Positions 16,691-25,733 of a DNA stretch of 64,000 nucleotides are shown here, one piece after another. The first letter of the stretch is position 1. Each line of letters starts with the position of its first letter. The stretch is from contig NZ_KB235948.1 of NCBI RefSeq assembly GCF_000332335.1, positions 685,379-749,378 on the forward strand, read 5' to 3'. Below the pieces are notes generated by a model. That model was given only the letters and a program-made list of their open reading frames with translations, searched no databases and had not been told where the DNA came from. The DNA is from Kamptonema formosum PCC 10802. GTDB lineage: Bacteria > Cyanobacteriota > Cyanobacteriia > Cyanobacteriales > Oscillatoriaceae. The position numbers were made by a program, and so were the translations under genes.

Positions 16691-17641
16691 CTACACCTTC
16701 TGAATCAGCTGGCGACCCAGCAAACCTTGGGGTCTGACTAACAGCATCACAAACAAAATTCCAAAGGCAACCGCATCCTTATATGCCGAGTAATCTGCCG
16801 GCACAAACGCTTCCACCAGCCCAATCGCCAAACCGCCCAGCACCGCACCGGGAATACTCCCCAAACCGCCCAGCACAATCACCGCCAAACCCTTCAGCCC
16901 AAAGGCAATCCCAAAATAGGGGCCGGCAATACTCACACTAGACCCGACCAAAGTCCCCGCCAGCCCAGCAAAGAAACTGCTGATAAAAAAAGTCAGCACA
17001 ATATATAAATCCGTGTTGATGCCCAGCAAACACGCCGTGGTCGTATCTTCCGCAACAGCCTTCATCGCCTTGCCAAACTTGGTGGCGTTGATAAAATAAG
17101 TGAGGATTGCCAGACTCACCACACACACCCCAAAAATCACCACCTGCACGCTGCGGATGGGAATTGGTTTCTCCGCCGTGCCAAAATTAATCGCCGCCGG
17201 CAAATTCCCGTAAGTATTTGCTGGAAACGTGTAGCTTTCCGCGCCAACCAAATACTGGATAAGGTTGACAATAACCAGCGCCACACCCAAACTAGAAACC
17301 ACCGTCAGCAGCGAGTCAGCACCCCTGCGCCGCAAAGGGCGAAAAGCAATCCGCTCAACCCCAACCCCAACCAACCCAGCCAGCGCACTGCCCAAAATCA
17401 GCGCCGGTGCGAATGGCAGCTGCACCGGCAGCGCGGCATTCGCCAGCAATCCATTAAACCCAAACTTCCCTCCCATCAGCGAGTAAGTGAAATACGCCCC
17501 CAGGGTAAAAATCGCCCCGTGAGCGAAATTAATAATCCCCAATATAGAGAATATCAGCGTGTATCCCAAGGCAAAAATGGCATAAACACTGCCAATCGAC
17601 AAGCCATTTAGGAAGTTTTGCAAAAATATAGTTAGATCCAT
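16691..17641 (-). CDS. livH: Branched-chain/neutral amino-acid ABC transporter permease
   Basis: 316-residue permease: 'NGLSIGSVYAIFALGYTLIFSILGIINFAHG' at the N-terminus is the LivH signature; also 'ERIAFRPLRRRGADSLLTVVSSLG', 'FGKAMKAVAEDTTTACLLGI' (cytoplasmic EAA-type loop) and 'GIAFGLKGLAVIVLGGLGSIPGAV'. It forms a heterodimer with LivM across the plasma membrane. A repeat-filled gap of 350 bases separates it from the binding-protein gene upstream. Confidence 0.93.
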   Translation of the reverse strand: MDLTIFLQNFLNGLSIGSVYAIFALGYTLIFSILGIINFAHGAIFTLGAYFTYSLMGGKFGFNGLLANAALPVQLPFAPALILGSALAGLVGVGVERIAFRPLRRRGADSLLTVVSSLGVALVIVNLIQYLVGAESYTFPANTYGNLPAAINFGTAEKPIPIRSVQVVIFGVCVVSLAILTYFINATKFGKAMKAVAEDTTTACLLGINTDLYIVLTFFISSFFAGLAGTLVGSSVSIAGPYFGIAFGLKGLAVIVLGGLGSIPGAVLGGLAIGLVEAFVPADYSAYKDAVAFGILFVMLLVRPQGLLGRQLIQKV

Positions 17642-17644
17642 TTT

Positions 17645-17990
17645 ACATTTTCAACCGCAAGTGAGTGCAGCGCGAGTCAAAATTAGCCCGCGCAGGCGGG
17701 CTTTGTTTGTATAGCTGCGATTTCAAGAGACTGTTGGCGTGCTTGATGTGGGGTAAGACCCCACCCCCAAGTTTCCTCGTTCCCAGCTCAAGCTGGGAGG
17801 ATGAAAAACTGCGCAGATTGTGAGAGTCTCGCTCTACTCTTAGCCCGCGAAGGCGGGCTTCGTCTGTATAGCCGCGATTTCCAATCGCCAGGAACCTGGC
17901 CAACTCGCCAGAAGTCTAACCCCTCACCGATTCGCCAACAGTATTTTTCAATCGCCTGGAACCTAGCAGCTTACACCTTGACTCCCAGCC
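17645..17990. repeat. Composite interspersed repeat block
   Basis: The gap between livH and its binding-protein gene carries two copies of the GCCCGCGAAGGCGGGC composite (17680-17730 and 17815-17920: 'gagagtctcgctctactcttagcccgcgaaggcgggcttcgtc' type), the piece 'ttcccagctcaagctggga', and 'ctaacccctcaccgattcgccaacagt', which also appears in inverted form at 7100-7130. No gene seen. Confidence 0.8.
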
Positions 17991-17991
17991 A

Positions 17992-19341
17992 CTATTTTAT
18001 CATAGCAAATTTCCCGCTCTTCCCATCCGCATCCATTTTAATCTGTGCCACATAGAACTCCTTCTGAATAACATCCCCCTCAGGGGTAAAAGCAATCTCA
18101 CCCACCGGCGTCTCATACCTTCCCGCTAGCAACTGCTTGTTCAGTTCCACCCGCAGCTTATCCACCGGCATCTCAGAAATTGCCCCCTTCTCCCCCACAG
18201 CCTGCAGCGCTCCCACAAACACCTGAACAGCCGTAAAAGCTTGAGCGCTAAACTGCGGCGGGTCTTTTTTGTACTCATTCCTGTAAGCACTTCGGAACGC
18301 AGCATTAATCTCGCTCTCCCGCTCAGGACTGTAATACTGCGCAACCAGAATCCCTTCGCAGAGCTTCTCGCACACAGCAAATACATTAGAACTGTTGAAC
18401 CCATTCCCCCCAACAATCAACCCCTTATAGCCCAGCTGTCGCAGCTGCTTCACCAAATTGCCCCCATTTACAGGATGACCGGCAATAATTGCCAGATCCG
18501 GTTGCCAATTGATAGCCGCCGTCGCCTGAGATTGGAAATCCGTATCCGCGCCCTGGTATTTTTGCACAGTTACCAGCTGCAGCCCCAGCTCCTTAACCGT
18601 TTTTTCAAACACCCCCGCCTCATAGACCAGCGCCTCTTGATCCTGAACATAAAACACCGCAACTTTCTTAATCTGCGGATTAATTTTCAGCGCTTGCTTA
18701 ACTGCTTGAGGGACCACCATTTCCGGACCGGCAGTCACGCGAGAAACATACTCCCCAATCTCCGGAATCCCTTTGGCAATTGCAGACGGCGCGACAGCCG
18801 GCACTTTTGCCCGGTCCGCAACCGGCAAAGCGCTAAAACCCTGCTGGGAAGTTGTCGGACCGGCAATCCCCACAACTTTATCCTTAGCAATCAGCGCTTG
18901 GAAAGCATTCACCGCTCCCGCTTCATCGCCGCCGGTGTCTTGAAACACCAGTTTAATCGGCGTCCCATTTATCCCGCCGCGCTCATTAAAATACCGCTCA
19001 GCAATTTTCGCCCCAGCCACTTGTTCTTGACCGATGAGAGAGATATTGCTCGTTTGCGCCACCGCAATCCCAATAGGAATAGAAGTGACTTTGGGAGGCG
19101 TGCCGGTGTTCGCCTGACCGCAACCTGCTAGCAGAACTAACAAAAGACCCGCTCCGCCGGCTGACCTCCGTCCCCAGGCTCCGCCTGGAAACGAAGGTAA
19201 AACGAGGGGAAAACGAGGCGCAATTAGCCCGCGCAGGCGGGCTACCCTTCGGGAAGCCGCTGGCGCGTCTATGTCTGTATAGCCGCGATTTATAATCGCC
19301 AGGAAACTAGCAAGTTTGCACCTGTAATCCTGCATTTGCAT
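17992..19341 (-). CDS. Amino-acid ABC transporter substrate-binding lipoprotein (first copy), N-terminus rebuilt by repeats
   Basis: Type-I periplasmic binding protein of the Leu/Ile/Val family. The lipobox is 'LLVLLAGC' with the lipid Cys at 19122 (residue 74 of the longest frame). The mature part has 'IPIGIAVAQTSN', 'GAKIAERYFNERGGI', 'VFQDTGGDEAGAVNAFQALI' and 'VVGIAGPTTSQQGFSALPVA'. About 57 residues upstream of the short hydrophobic stretch are translation of two dispersed repeats (19165-19310), so the native signal peptide start was replaced; a twin-Arg followed by 'AGGAGLLLVLLAGC' may still export it. Strongly similar to the next gene, so a tandem duplicate. Confidence 0.85.
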   Translation of the reverse strand: MQMQDYRCKLASFLAIINRGYTDIDAPAASRRVARLRGLIAPRFPLVLPSFPGGAWGRRSAGGAGLLLVLLAGCGQANTGTPPKVTSIPIGIAVAQTSNISLIGQEQVAGAKIAERYFNERGGINGTPIKLVFQDTGGDEAGAVNAFQALIAKDKVVGIAGPTTSQQGFSALPVADRAKVPAVAPSAIAKGIPEIGEYVSRVTAGPEMVVPQAVKQALKINPQIKKVAVFYVQDQEALVYEAGVFEKTVKELGLQLVTVQKYQGADTDFQSQATAAINWQPDLAIIAGHPVNGGNLVKQLRQLGYKGLIVGGNGFNSSNVFAVCEKLCEGILVAQYYSPERESEINAAFRSAYRNEYKKDPPQFSAQAFTAVQVFVGALQAVGEKGAISEMPVDKLRVELNKQLLAGRYETPVGEIAFTPEGDVIQKEFYVAQIKMDADGKSGKFAMIK

Positions 19342-19352
19342 CCCCTTATCCG

Positions 19353-20573
19353 CTACTTCAAAAAGGCAAATTTACCATTCTTTCCGTCCGCATCCACCTT
19401 CAGCTGCGCCACATAGAAATCCTTCTGGATGACTTCCCCCACCGGCGTGAAAGAAATCTCACCCAGAGGCGTATCGTACTTTCCAGCCAGCAGCTGCTTG
19501 TTCAGTTCTGTCCGCAGCTGCTCCAGCGGCATCTTGCTGACATCAGACTTCTTATCCAAAGCTTGCAGCGCCTCCACAAACACCTGAACCGCTGCGAAAG
19601 CTTGGGCGCTAAACTGCGGCGGTTCCTTCTTATACTCACTCACATAAGCTTCGCGGAACGCCTTATTAATCTCATTCGAGTGATCCGGGCTGTAAGCTTG
19701 CGCAACCAGAACCCCATCGCAGAGCGCCTTGCAGACGGCGAAAATATTAGAACTGTTCAAACCATTTCCGCCAACAATCACACCTTTATAACCCAGCTCC
19801 CGCAATTGCCGCACCAAGTTGCCGCCGTCTGCAGCCAACCCCGAAATAATCACCAAATCAGGATTCAGGTTCAGCGCGTTTGTCGCCTGGGTTTGGAAGT
19901 CCGTGTCAGTGGTTTGGAACTTCTGAACCGTTACTATTTCCAGTCCCTGATCCTTAACTGTTTGCTGAAATATTTCAGTCTCCGACTTGTTAAACGCATC
20001 GTTTTGTGCGTAGAAGACTGCAACTTTCTTAATCTGCGGGTTGAGTTTCAGCGCCGCTCTCACCGAATTGGGGGCGACGATAGACACCGGCGCGGAAACG
20101 CGAGCGATGTAATCCCCTATTTCCGGAATGCCTTTCGCCGTATTCGAGGCTCCGATCACCGGCACTTTTGCTCGCTCTGCAATCGGGTCAGCACTAAAGG
20201 CTTGCTGCGACAGGGTGGGGCCCACAATGCCAGCGACTTTACTTTGAGCGATCAGGGTTTGGAAGGCATTGATCGTGCCGGCTTCATCTCCTCCCGTATC
20301 CTGAATCACCAATTTAATCGGAGTGCCGTCAACACCGCCCTTATCATTAAAATATTTCTCAGCAATTTTAGCACCGGCTACCCCCTCCTGACCCAGCAGG
20401 GCGACGTTGCTGGTTTGCGCCAGGGCAACGCCTATGGGAATAGCCGTCTTAGAACCGGCACCTGTACCGGCAGCCGTGCTGGAACTTGTGCCGGTCTGAC
20501 CCGAACCGCAGGCTCCCAGCAGCAAAGCCAAGCTAACGAATAATGCGGACGTGCGATCTGTAACTGTTTTCAT
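19353..20573 (-). CDS. Amino-acid ABC transporter substrate-binding lipoprotein (second copy)
   Basis: 406-residue HAAT-family solute-binding lipoprotein with an intact signal peptide (MKTVTDRTSALFVSLALLLGACG; lipobox LLGAC, Cys about residue 21). The mature domain repeats the motifs of its neighbour: 'IPIGVALAQTSNVALLGQEGVAGA', 'DTGGDEAGTINAFQTLIAQ', 'GPTLSQQAFSADPIAERA', 'VIVGGNGLNSSNIFAVC'. It is first in the minus-strand transporter run, 11 bases before the paralogue's repeat-derived extension. Having two binding proteins on one transporter suggests a widened substrate range. Confidence 0.92.
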   Translation of the reverse strand: MKTVTDRTSALFVSLALLLGACGSGQTGTSSSTAAGTGAGSKTAIPIGVALAQTSNVALLGQEGVAGAKIAEKYFNDKGGVDGTPIKLVIQDTGGDEAGTINAFQTLIAQSKVAGIVGPTLSQQAFSADPIAERAKVPVIGASNTAKGIPEIGDYIARVSAPVSIVAPNSVRAALKLNPQIKKVAVFYAQNDAFNKSETEIFQQTVKDQGLEIVTVQKFQTTDTDFQTQATNALNLNPDLVIISGLAADGGNLVRQLRELGYKGVIVGGNGLNSSNIFAVCKALCDGVLVAQAYSPDHSNEINKAFREAYVSEYKKEPPQFSAQAFAAVQVFVEALQALDKKSDVSKMPLEQLRTELNKQLLAGKYDTPLGEISFTPVGEVIQKDFYVAQLKVDADGKNGKFAFLK

Positions 20574-20619
20574 AACCTATCTGCCAAATATCTGTGCACT
20601 ATATTCCCTAGCCTTTTAC

Positions 20620-20652
20620 AGAAACCCGGTTTCTTCAAGAAACCGGGTTTCT
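20620..20652. repeat. GAAACCCGGTTTCTTCAAGAAACCGGGTTTC palindrome
   Basis: A hairpin with 14-bp arms between the trpE stop and the binding-protein gene. Family copies: 11536-11572, 12229-12297, 13670-13708, 43875-43948, 46596-46629, 47453-47487, 56086-56155 and 56535-56569. All nine are intergenic or at gene ends, consistent with use as rho-independent-like terminators or REP-type elements. Confidence 0.85.
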
Positions 20653-20660
20653 CATTTCAC

Positions 20661-22235
20661 CTAAACTCCCTCCGGAACCGAAACCAAGCAGCGAATCGCT
20701 TCTAGCAAACCCCGGGCTTTGTTGAGGGTTTCCTCGTATTCTTTTTCGGGGTCTGAATCCGCCACCAAACCGGCACCGGCTTGGACTGAAACCGTATGCT
20801 TGTTACTGCCCTTGGCGCGAACAACCATCGTGCGAATCGCGATCGCCGTATTCAGCTGCCCTTCAAAATCGTAATAGCCGTAAGCTCCCGAATATGGGCC
20901 GCGCCGGCACCCTTCCAGCTCGTGGATAATCTCCATCGCCCGAATTTTGGGAGCGCCGCTCACCGTGCCGGCGGGGAAGCTAGCTTTCAGCAGATCCCAG
21001 GCGGTTTTCTCGGGGTCGAGCACGCCGCGCACATTGCTGACAATGTGCATGACGTGGGAGTATCGCTCGATCACCATTAATTCATCCACCCTCACCGAGC
21101 CCTTTTTGCAGACTCTCCCGAGATCGTTGCGCCCCAGATCCACCAGCATCACGTGTTCCGCCACTTCTTTGGGATCTGCCAGCAATTCTTTGGCCAGGGC
21201 TTCATCTTCTGCCGGCGTATTGCCCCGGCGGCGAGTGCCGGCAATCGGTCGCAGGGTGGCCAGTTTGGCCCCATCTGGGGTGCGGTCGGCTCTCACCATC
21301 ACTTCCGGACTGGAGCCAATAATTTGCCAGTCGCCAAAGTTGAAGAAAGCCATATAAGGCGAGGGATTGATCAGGCGCAGGGAGCGGTAAAGCGCAAACG
21401 GATCGCCGGTGTACTCAGCTGCGAGTCGCTGCGAAAGAACCACTTGAAAAATATCGCCCGCTTTGATATAATCCTTTGCCTTTCGCACATTCTCGCAGAA
21501 TTGCTCCTTGGAGGTGTTGCTGGTATAAACCAACTCTGGCTTTCCTGCTCCCCCGCTCCCCGGCTCCCCGGCTCCCCGGCTCTCTGGCGGCGTCCACTGC
21601 AACAGGGTGTCCTTGCTCGACAGGGGCATTTGGAGTTTGCTCACCAGGGTTTTTAGGCGCTGGCAAGCCGCCTCGTAAGCTGCAGCCGTGTCCCCACCGG
21701 CATCTCGCAAGTCGGCGTAGGAGACTGCCAAAATCTTGCGCTTCACCTGGTCAAAAATCAGCAGGCTGTCCACCTGCACCCACACCCCGTCCGGCAAATC
21801 TGTCTCAGCTAGCGGGTAAACCGGCACGCGGGGTTCAATCCAGCGAATCAGTTCGTACCCCCAGAACCCGAACAGCCCGCCCACGCCTGGGGGCAGTTGG
21901 GGGATTTGCACCGGCTGAATCGGTTTGAGGCAGTTTGCCAGAATCTCAAACGGGTTCCCCTCAAACACCTCCACCGCGCCGGTGCGGTGAGTTTGGGCTG
22001 TGCGGTTCCCCCGAGCTTCCAGAACCCAAAGCGGATCGCACCCCAGCAAACTGTAGCGCCCAATTTTCTCCCCGCCTTCTACCGATTCCAGCAGGAAGCT
22101 GTGGGGAATGCCGGCGCACACCTTGTACCAAGCCGACACCGGTGTATCCAAATCCGCTACCAGCTCCTGGCACACCGGCACAAAATTCCCCTCAAGGGCG
22201 AGCTGCGAAAATTGCGAAAAATCAGGAAAAATCAT
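20661..22235 (-). CDS. trpE: Anthranilate synthase component I
   Basis: 524-residue chorismate-utilising enzyme making anthranilate from chorismate and ammonia/glutamine, the first step of tryptophan synthesis. The N-terminal domain holds the feedback-site region 'FLLESVEGGEKIGRYSLLG'. The C-terminal catalytic domain has 'GDIFQVVLSQRL', 'NPSPYMAFFNFGDWQIIGSSPE', 'RPIAGTRRRG', 'MLVDLGRNDLGRV' and 'SFPAGTVSGAPKIRAM'. A Gly/Pro-rich insert (about residues 215-235, 'PPESRGAGEPGSGG') between the domains is encoded by C-rich repeat-like DNA. The TrpG subunit is not in the window. It lies downstream of psaD on the same strand, a neighbourhood I recall from other cyanobacteria. Confidence 0.95.
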   Translation of the reverse strand: MIFPDFSQFSQLALEGNFVPVCQELVADLDTPVSAWYKVCAGIPHSFLLESVEGGEKIGRYSLLGCDPLWVLEARGNRTAQTHRTGAVEVFEGNPFEILANCLKPIQPVQIPQLPPGVGGLFGFWGYELIRWIEPRVPVYPLAETDLPDGVWVQVDSLLIFDQVKRKILAVSYADLRDAGGDTAAAYEAACQRLKTLVSKLQMPLSSKDTLLQWTPPESRGAGEPGSGGAGKPELVYTSNTSKEQFCENVRKAKDYIKAGDIFQVVLSQRLAAEYTGDPFALYRSLRLINPSPYMAFFNFGDWQIIGSSPEVMVRADRTPDGAKLATLRPIAGTRRRGNTPAEDEALAKELLADPKEVAEHVMLVDLGRNDLGRVCKKGSVRVDELMVIERYSHVMHIVSNVRGVLDPEKTAWDLLKASFPAGTVSGAPKIRAMEIIHELEGCRRGPYSGAYGYYDFEGQLNTAIAIRTMVVRAKGSNKHTVSVQAGAGLVADSDPEKEYEETLNKARGLLEAIRCLVSVPEGV

Positions 22236-22523
22236 CTATCTCTCTCTTTCATCCGGTTGATTCCTGTTTTTAAACACGGGCCGCTCTCAACCTGAATCCC
22301 TTTTATCTTATTGCTTTTTGCGGGCTCTCACCCATTTTTAATCTAAACTTTAGCTTCTCAAATCCACAGGGGCGACCGGCGCTGCAACAGAGGTCGGGAG
22401 TTCACATCCGCCAGATGTCGCGCCTCCCCAAATGTAGAGACGCGACATGTCGCTTCTCCCCAAGTGTAGAGACGCGACATGTTGCTTCTCTAGATTAAGC
22501 GAGCCTGCTGGCTGTAGCGGGCG
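22236..22523. other. psaD-trpE spacer with GTAGAGACGCGACATG repeats
   Basis: 288 bases without a gene. The unit 'gtagagacgcgacatgt(c/t)gcttctc' appears twice at 22433-22495 with a third partial copy near 22415, so it is a dispersed repeat. It could include the trpE leader, but no attenuator peptide was recognised. Confidence 0.6.
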
Positions 22524-22952
22524 CTAGACTTCGTAAGTGCGCTGACCGCTGAACTTCACCGTTGCCGGTTGCGGGTTGCTGCCGATGTTGCGGTCTTTCT
22601 TGCCCACAGAGGCACGGCCTTCGTTCACCTTTTCGGGGAAGACGCCATCATTGGGGTGCAGGTACTGGATTTCGCCATTAGCATAAATCCGGTAAATTTT
22701 GTAGTCCTCAATTTTTGGCTTGAATTTTGTCCGCAGTTGAGCGCCCAAAGCCAGACACTGCTCCTTGCGGGCCAAGTAGAGCAGGTTTTGGCCCTGGTGC
22801 ATGATGGCCGCCCCGCCGGTGGGCATTTCAAACACTTGCTCCTTGGAGCTAGTCCAAGTGATAGCGTATTTTTCTTCCACTTCAGCTTTGGTGAGCAAGC
22901 CGCCGGTGCTGCCGCCAAAAATCGGGGTTTGTCCAGTCAAGGGTTCGGTCAT
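22524..22952 (-). CDS. psaD: Photosystem I reaction centre subunit II
   Basis: 142-residue stromal-side extrinsic subunit of photosystem I that docks ferredoxin and stabilises PsaC. Diagnostic sequence: '[16 protein letters not shown]' at the N-terminus, '[29 protein letters not shown]', '[12 protein letters not shown]'-like '[13 protein letters not shown]', '[17 protein letters not shown]' and '[12 protein letters not shown]'. Length matches cyanobacterial PsaD (about 140). Basic residues for ferredoxin contact are present. A palindrome and promoter-like sequences lie about 75 bases upstream (separate entries). Confidence 0.98.
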   Translation of the reverse strand: MTEPLTGQTPIFGGSTGGLLTKAEVEEKYAITWTSSKEQVFEMPTGGAAIMHQGQNLLYLARKEQCLALGAQLRTKFKPKIEDYKIYRIYANGEIQYLHPNDGVFPEKVNEGRASVGKKDRNIGSNPQPATVKFSGQRTYEV

Positions 22953-23022
22953 GGATACCTCTCGCGCGTGTAAAGCAATTTTTAAGGCATCGTATCATTC
23001 AGACCCCCCTATCTGAGCTTTT

Positions 23023-23045
23023 TGTCAAGAACTGTAACAGTTCTT
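23023..23045 (-). promoter_or_regulatory. Palindrome overlapping TTGACA upstream of psaD (HLR1-like)
   Basis: 23027-23045 is a perfect 19-base inverted repeat (AAGAACTGT-A-ACAGTTCTT). On the psaD strand it reads GTTACAGT-TC-TTGACAAA, two TTACA-like octamers with a 2-base gap. This resembles the HLR1 box bound by RpaB at high-light-regulated photosystem I promoters, with some mismatches. TTGACA (23023-23028) may be the -35. RpaB control is known for psaD elsewhere; here it is inference. Confidence 0.5.
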
Positions 23046-23048
23046 TAG

Positions 23049-23086
23049 CTTTCGGCAAACTTTCGGCAAACTTTCGGCAAAATTTG
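23049..23086. repeat. Three tandem copies of an 11-mer (actttcggcaa)
   Basis: 'ctttcggcaaa' is repeated three times at 11-base spacing, about one helical turn, directly upstream of the psaD palindrome. Helical phasing suggests a protein-binding array, or it is a simple slippage repeat. Confidence 0.55.
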
Positions 23087-23195
23087 CCTCCCTGTGGCCA
23101 ATAAAACCCCCCCCCCTACCCCCTGCCCCTTATCCCCAGAGGGGGCCCCACCTTCCCCGCTTGGGGGGAGGGGGGAGAAAGAATTCTCACGCCGG

Positions 23196-25223
23196 CTAGC
23201 GGAGGGTGGCCCGCCGGCGGCCCGAACCGCCACCCCCCCGGTTGCGACCCCCGCGCGGCGGTGGTTGCGGGCCTGTTTCTCCGCTCACCTCCGCAACCGG
23301 CACAGTGAAGTGAAACTGACTGCCCTGATCCTTGCCGGCAGAGGTGGCCCAAATCTTCCCCCCCCAGCTGCTGACAATTTGCCGGCAAATGGCCAGCCCC
23401 AAGCCGGTGCCGCCTTGGGTGCGGCGCAGGGCACCTTCTTCTTGATAGAATCGGTCAAAGACGATATCGAGGCGGTCTGGGGTAATGCCGCGACCGGTAT
23501 CGGCCACAAGCACTTCCACCTGCGAGCCGGTGCACTTCGCCTGGACCGTCACCAGTCCCGGAGGCTGGGTGAACTTGCAGGCATTGTCCAGCAGTTTGGC
23601 CAGCACCTCCACCAGCCACTCCCCGTCCGCCTGCACCAGCGGCAAGTCTTCGGGAACTTGGGCGGCAATCTGGATGGGCGCGGCCTCATCCGACCGGCGG
23701 GCGCGAATGCTGCTGAGGGCCAAATCCACACACTCTTGCAGCTGCAGCGGTTCTAGATTCCAGTCCACCCGCCCGCTTTCCAAGCGGGAGAGGGTGAGGA
23801 AGTCCTGCACCAGTTTCCGCAGCCGGTCGGCGTCTGCCAGAGCCGAGCTGAGCATGGCTTGGCGCAATTCTGGAGCCATGTCAGGCTCGCTGGAAAGACT
23901 TTCCAGGCAAATTTGAATCGTGGACAGAGGCGTGCGCAGTTCGTGGCCGGTGATCGCAATCAGGTTGCTGCGGGTGCGGTCGAGCGCTTCCAGCTGCTCG
24001 TTGAGTTCTTCGAGGTTGGCGTAGGCTTCGGCTTGAATAATGGCGACGCCGACTTGGGTGGCGATCGCATTCACCAGCGTCAGCTCTTCCGAGTCCCACT
24101 CGTGAGCGCACCCGCCGCAGTAGTGCAGCTCCACCATCCCCAGCAGCTGGTTTTGATACAGCACCGGCACCATCAGCCAAGAGGCTATCTCCCACTTTTG
24201 CGCCAGCGCCAAGGTGCCGGTGCCGGCAAGCAGGGAGTCTGTTTGGGCGTGCTCAACCCACACTCCCTCCCTGCGCCGCACCACTTCTTGAAACAGGGGA
24301 TTGTCCTCCAGGGGCCAATTTTGGCCGGCCAGGGAGCCCGCCGAGTGGGCCAAAAACTCGTGGGCGATCGTCGCGCTTTCGTCCGTCGCTTTGCAGCGGT
24401 AAATCAGGCACCGGCACGCCAAGAGCGTCTGTCCCAGCTCTCGCACCGCCACTTGAAAAATCTCGGCAGGATTGAGCGATTGCCGAATGGTGGCGGTGAT
24501 GGAATTCACCAAGCGCTCTTTGCGCTCTTGGGCGGCTAGCGAGCGGTATGTTTTGAGCAATTTGTGCTGTCCGACTTGCAGGTATGTTACCAAGCGCTGG
24601 GCGAAGGGTTCCGGATCGGCGCTGTGGAATCCAGGCGGCATTTCTATGAGGAATTGCGAGCGGGCAATTTCGATTTTCTCCGCCAGTTCGGGACGGTAGC
24701 AGAGAATCCGATCCAGCAACAGCTCCGCCGCCAAGCAGCTCACCTGCCGGTCAAACGTCCAAATTCCCTCAAACCGGCGCGCTTGATCCATCGCCGGCAT
24801 ATCCAGCCTCCGCTTGCCGGCGCTCCAGAAGTCGCTCACCGGCGCTGAGCGCTCTTGACAAATCAGGCAAGTTGTGTACGACCGAGCGATTGCCACCAAA
24901 TGCCACTCTTGACTCAACCGGTCTTCCCGGTCGAAGGCTACTGTTTCGCAGATTTCGGAGGAGTTTTTGAAATCCGTCTCCGGTGCGGCCAGGACGTAAA
25001 GCTGATTCGTCCGCTCAGCAATCCGCCGGTAGCGGTGCGCCTCCTGCCGGTAGAAGCGCTCTCGCTGAAAGTTGGCAATCAGCAAAGGCGGATCGGACCC
25101 CGCCAGAACTTGATCTTCCATTGCGTGAGACAGAGCCGTCAGGGAAGATTTGAAATAAATTTGGGATCGCAGGTGGGGTAGGGCTTGCAGCAAGGCTTCG
25201 AGCACGGAAGTGGTTTTGCTCAT
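23196..25223 (-). CDS. DICT-GAF sensor histidine kinase
   Basis: 675-residue soluble kinase. Residues 1-210 form a DICT sensory domain ('SVLEALLQALPHLRSQIYFKSSL' region, 'ERFYRQEAHRYRRIAERT', 'YVLAAPETDF'). Residues 240-400 are a GAF domain ('LLACRCLIYR', 'SWLMVPVLYQNQLLGMVELHY'). HisKA follows with 'AITGHELRTPLSTIQICLESL', then HATPase 'DNACKFTQPPG', 'VADTGRGI' and 'GGTGLGLAICRQIV'. The last 30 residues are Gly/Arg/Pro-rich low complexity and look repeat-derived. DICT domains are associated with light/phytochrome-type signalling in cyanobacteria. No receiver partner is adjacent; it lies upstream of psaD on the same strand, 243 bases away. Confidence 0.9.
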   Translation of the reverse strand: MSKTTSVLEALLQALPHLRSQIYFKSSLTALSHAMEDQVLAGSDPPLLIANFQRERFYRQEAHRYRRIAERTNQLYVLAAPETDFKNSSEICETVAFDREDRLSQEWHLVAIARSYTTCLICQERSAPVSDFWSAGKRRLDMPAMDQARRFEGIWTFDRQVSCLAAELLLDRILCYRPELAEKIEIARSQFLIEMPPGFHSADPEPFAQRLVTYLQVGQHKLLKTYRSLAAQERKERLVNSITATIRQSLNPAEIFQVAVRELGQTLLACRCLIYRCKATDESATIAHEFLAHSAGSLAGQNWPLEDNPLFQEVVRRREGVWVEHAQTDSLLAGTGTLALAQKWEIASWLMVPVLYQNQLLGMVELHYCGGCAHEWDSEELTLVNAIATQVGVAIIQAEAYANLEELNEQLEALDRTRSNLIAITGHELRTPLSTIQICLESLSSEPDMAPELRQAMLSSALADADRLRKLVQDFLTLSRLESGRVDWNLEPLQLQECVDLALSSIRARRSDEAAPIQIAAQVPEDLPLVQADGEWLVEVLAKLLDNACKFTQPPGLVTVQAKCTGSQVEVLVADTGRGITPDRLDIVFDRFYQEEGALRRTQGGTGLGLAICRQIVSSWGGKIWATSAGKDQGSQFHFTVPVAEVSGETGPQPPPRGGRNRGGGGSGRRRATLR

Positions 25224-25733
25224 CAGTCGTCTTTAGGCTTCGCCGGGGACACGGTTGGCTCTATTGAGCAATATGCTATCAGCCCACTATACAGTTTGTC
25301 GCTCCCCATGCGACAGGGAGACACCGGCTGCTTCCCCCTCCGATGCCTGAGTGCCAGGGGCAATTGAGCAGATATGCTCAAGCGGATTGCGCAACCCCCC
25401 TCGCCTTCCCAGGCGTGCCGGTGTTTTTTCGGAGAGGTGGTGCCGGTTACTGCTGCTGCGGTGCTGGGTGCGTTCCGCCTTCGTCAGCCCAGAAGTCGAG
25501 AGCGTCTGAGACATGGAACGCACCCTACTGCTTCCCAATGTAGGGTGCGTTCAGCATTCGCGAGCTTAGATGGGGGAAGGTGCGAAAACCGGAACGCACC
25601 CTGCAGCTCCTGCGGAAATGGCGATTGCCAGGCTCACACCTGAAGATAGATGAAATTTTAGGCAACTTCGCCTTATTAATATTAAAAGGATAGCTGTTCA
25701 CGCAGAGCGGCAAGCTCCGTTCTAGCAAAAATT
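25224..25733. other. Intergenic region with GGTGCGTTC inverted repeats
   Basis: No convincing gene in 510 bases. 'gggtgcgttccgcc', 'ggaacgcaccctac', 'tagggtgcgttc' and 'ggaacgcaccctgc' (25447-25605) form several hairpins of a dispersed repeat also seen at 7535-7572. Confidence 0.65.

Noticed and set aside
18241-20543. Long plus-strand frames opposite the two binding-protein genes
   Set aside because: Mirror images of two duplicated lipoprotein genes; Arg/Leu-rich with no domain pattern.
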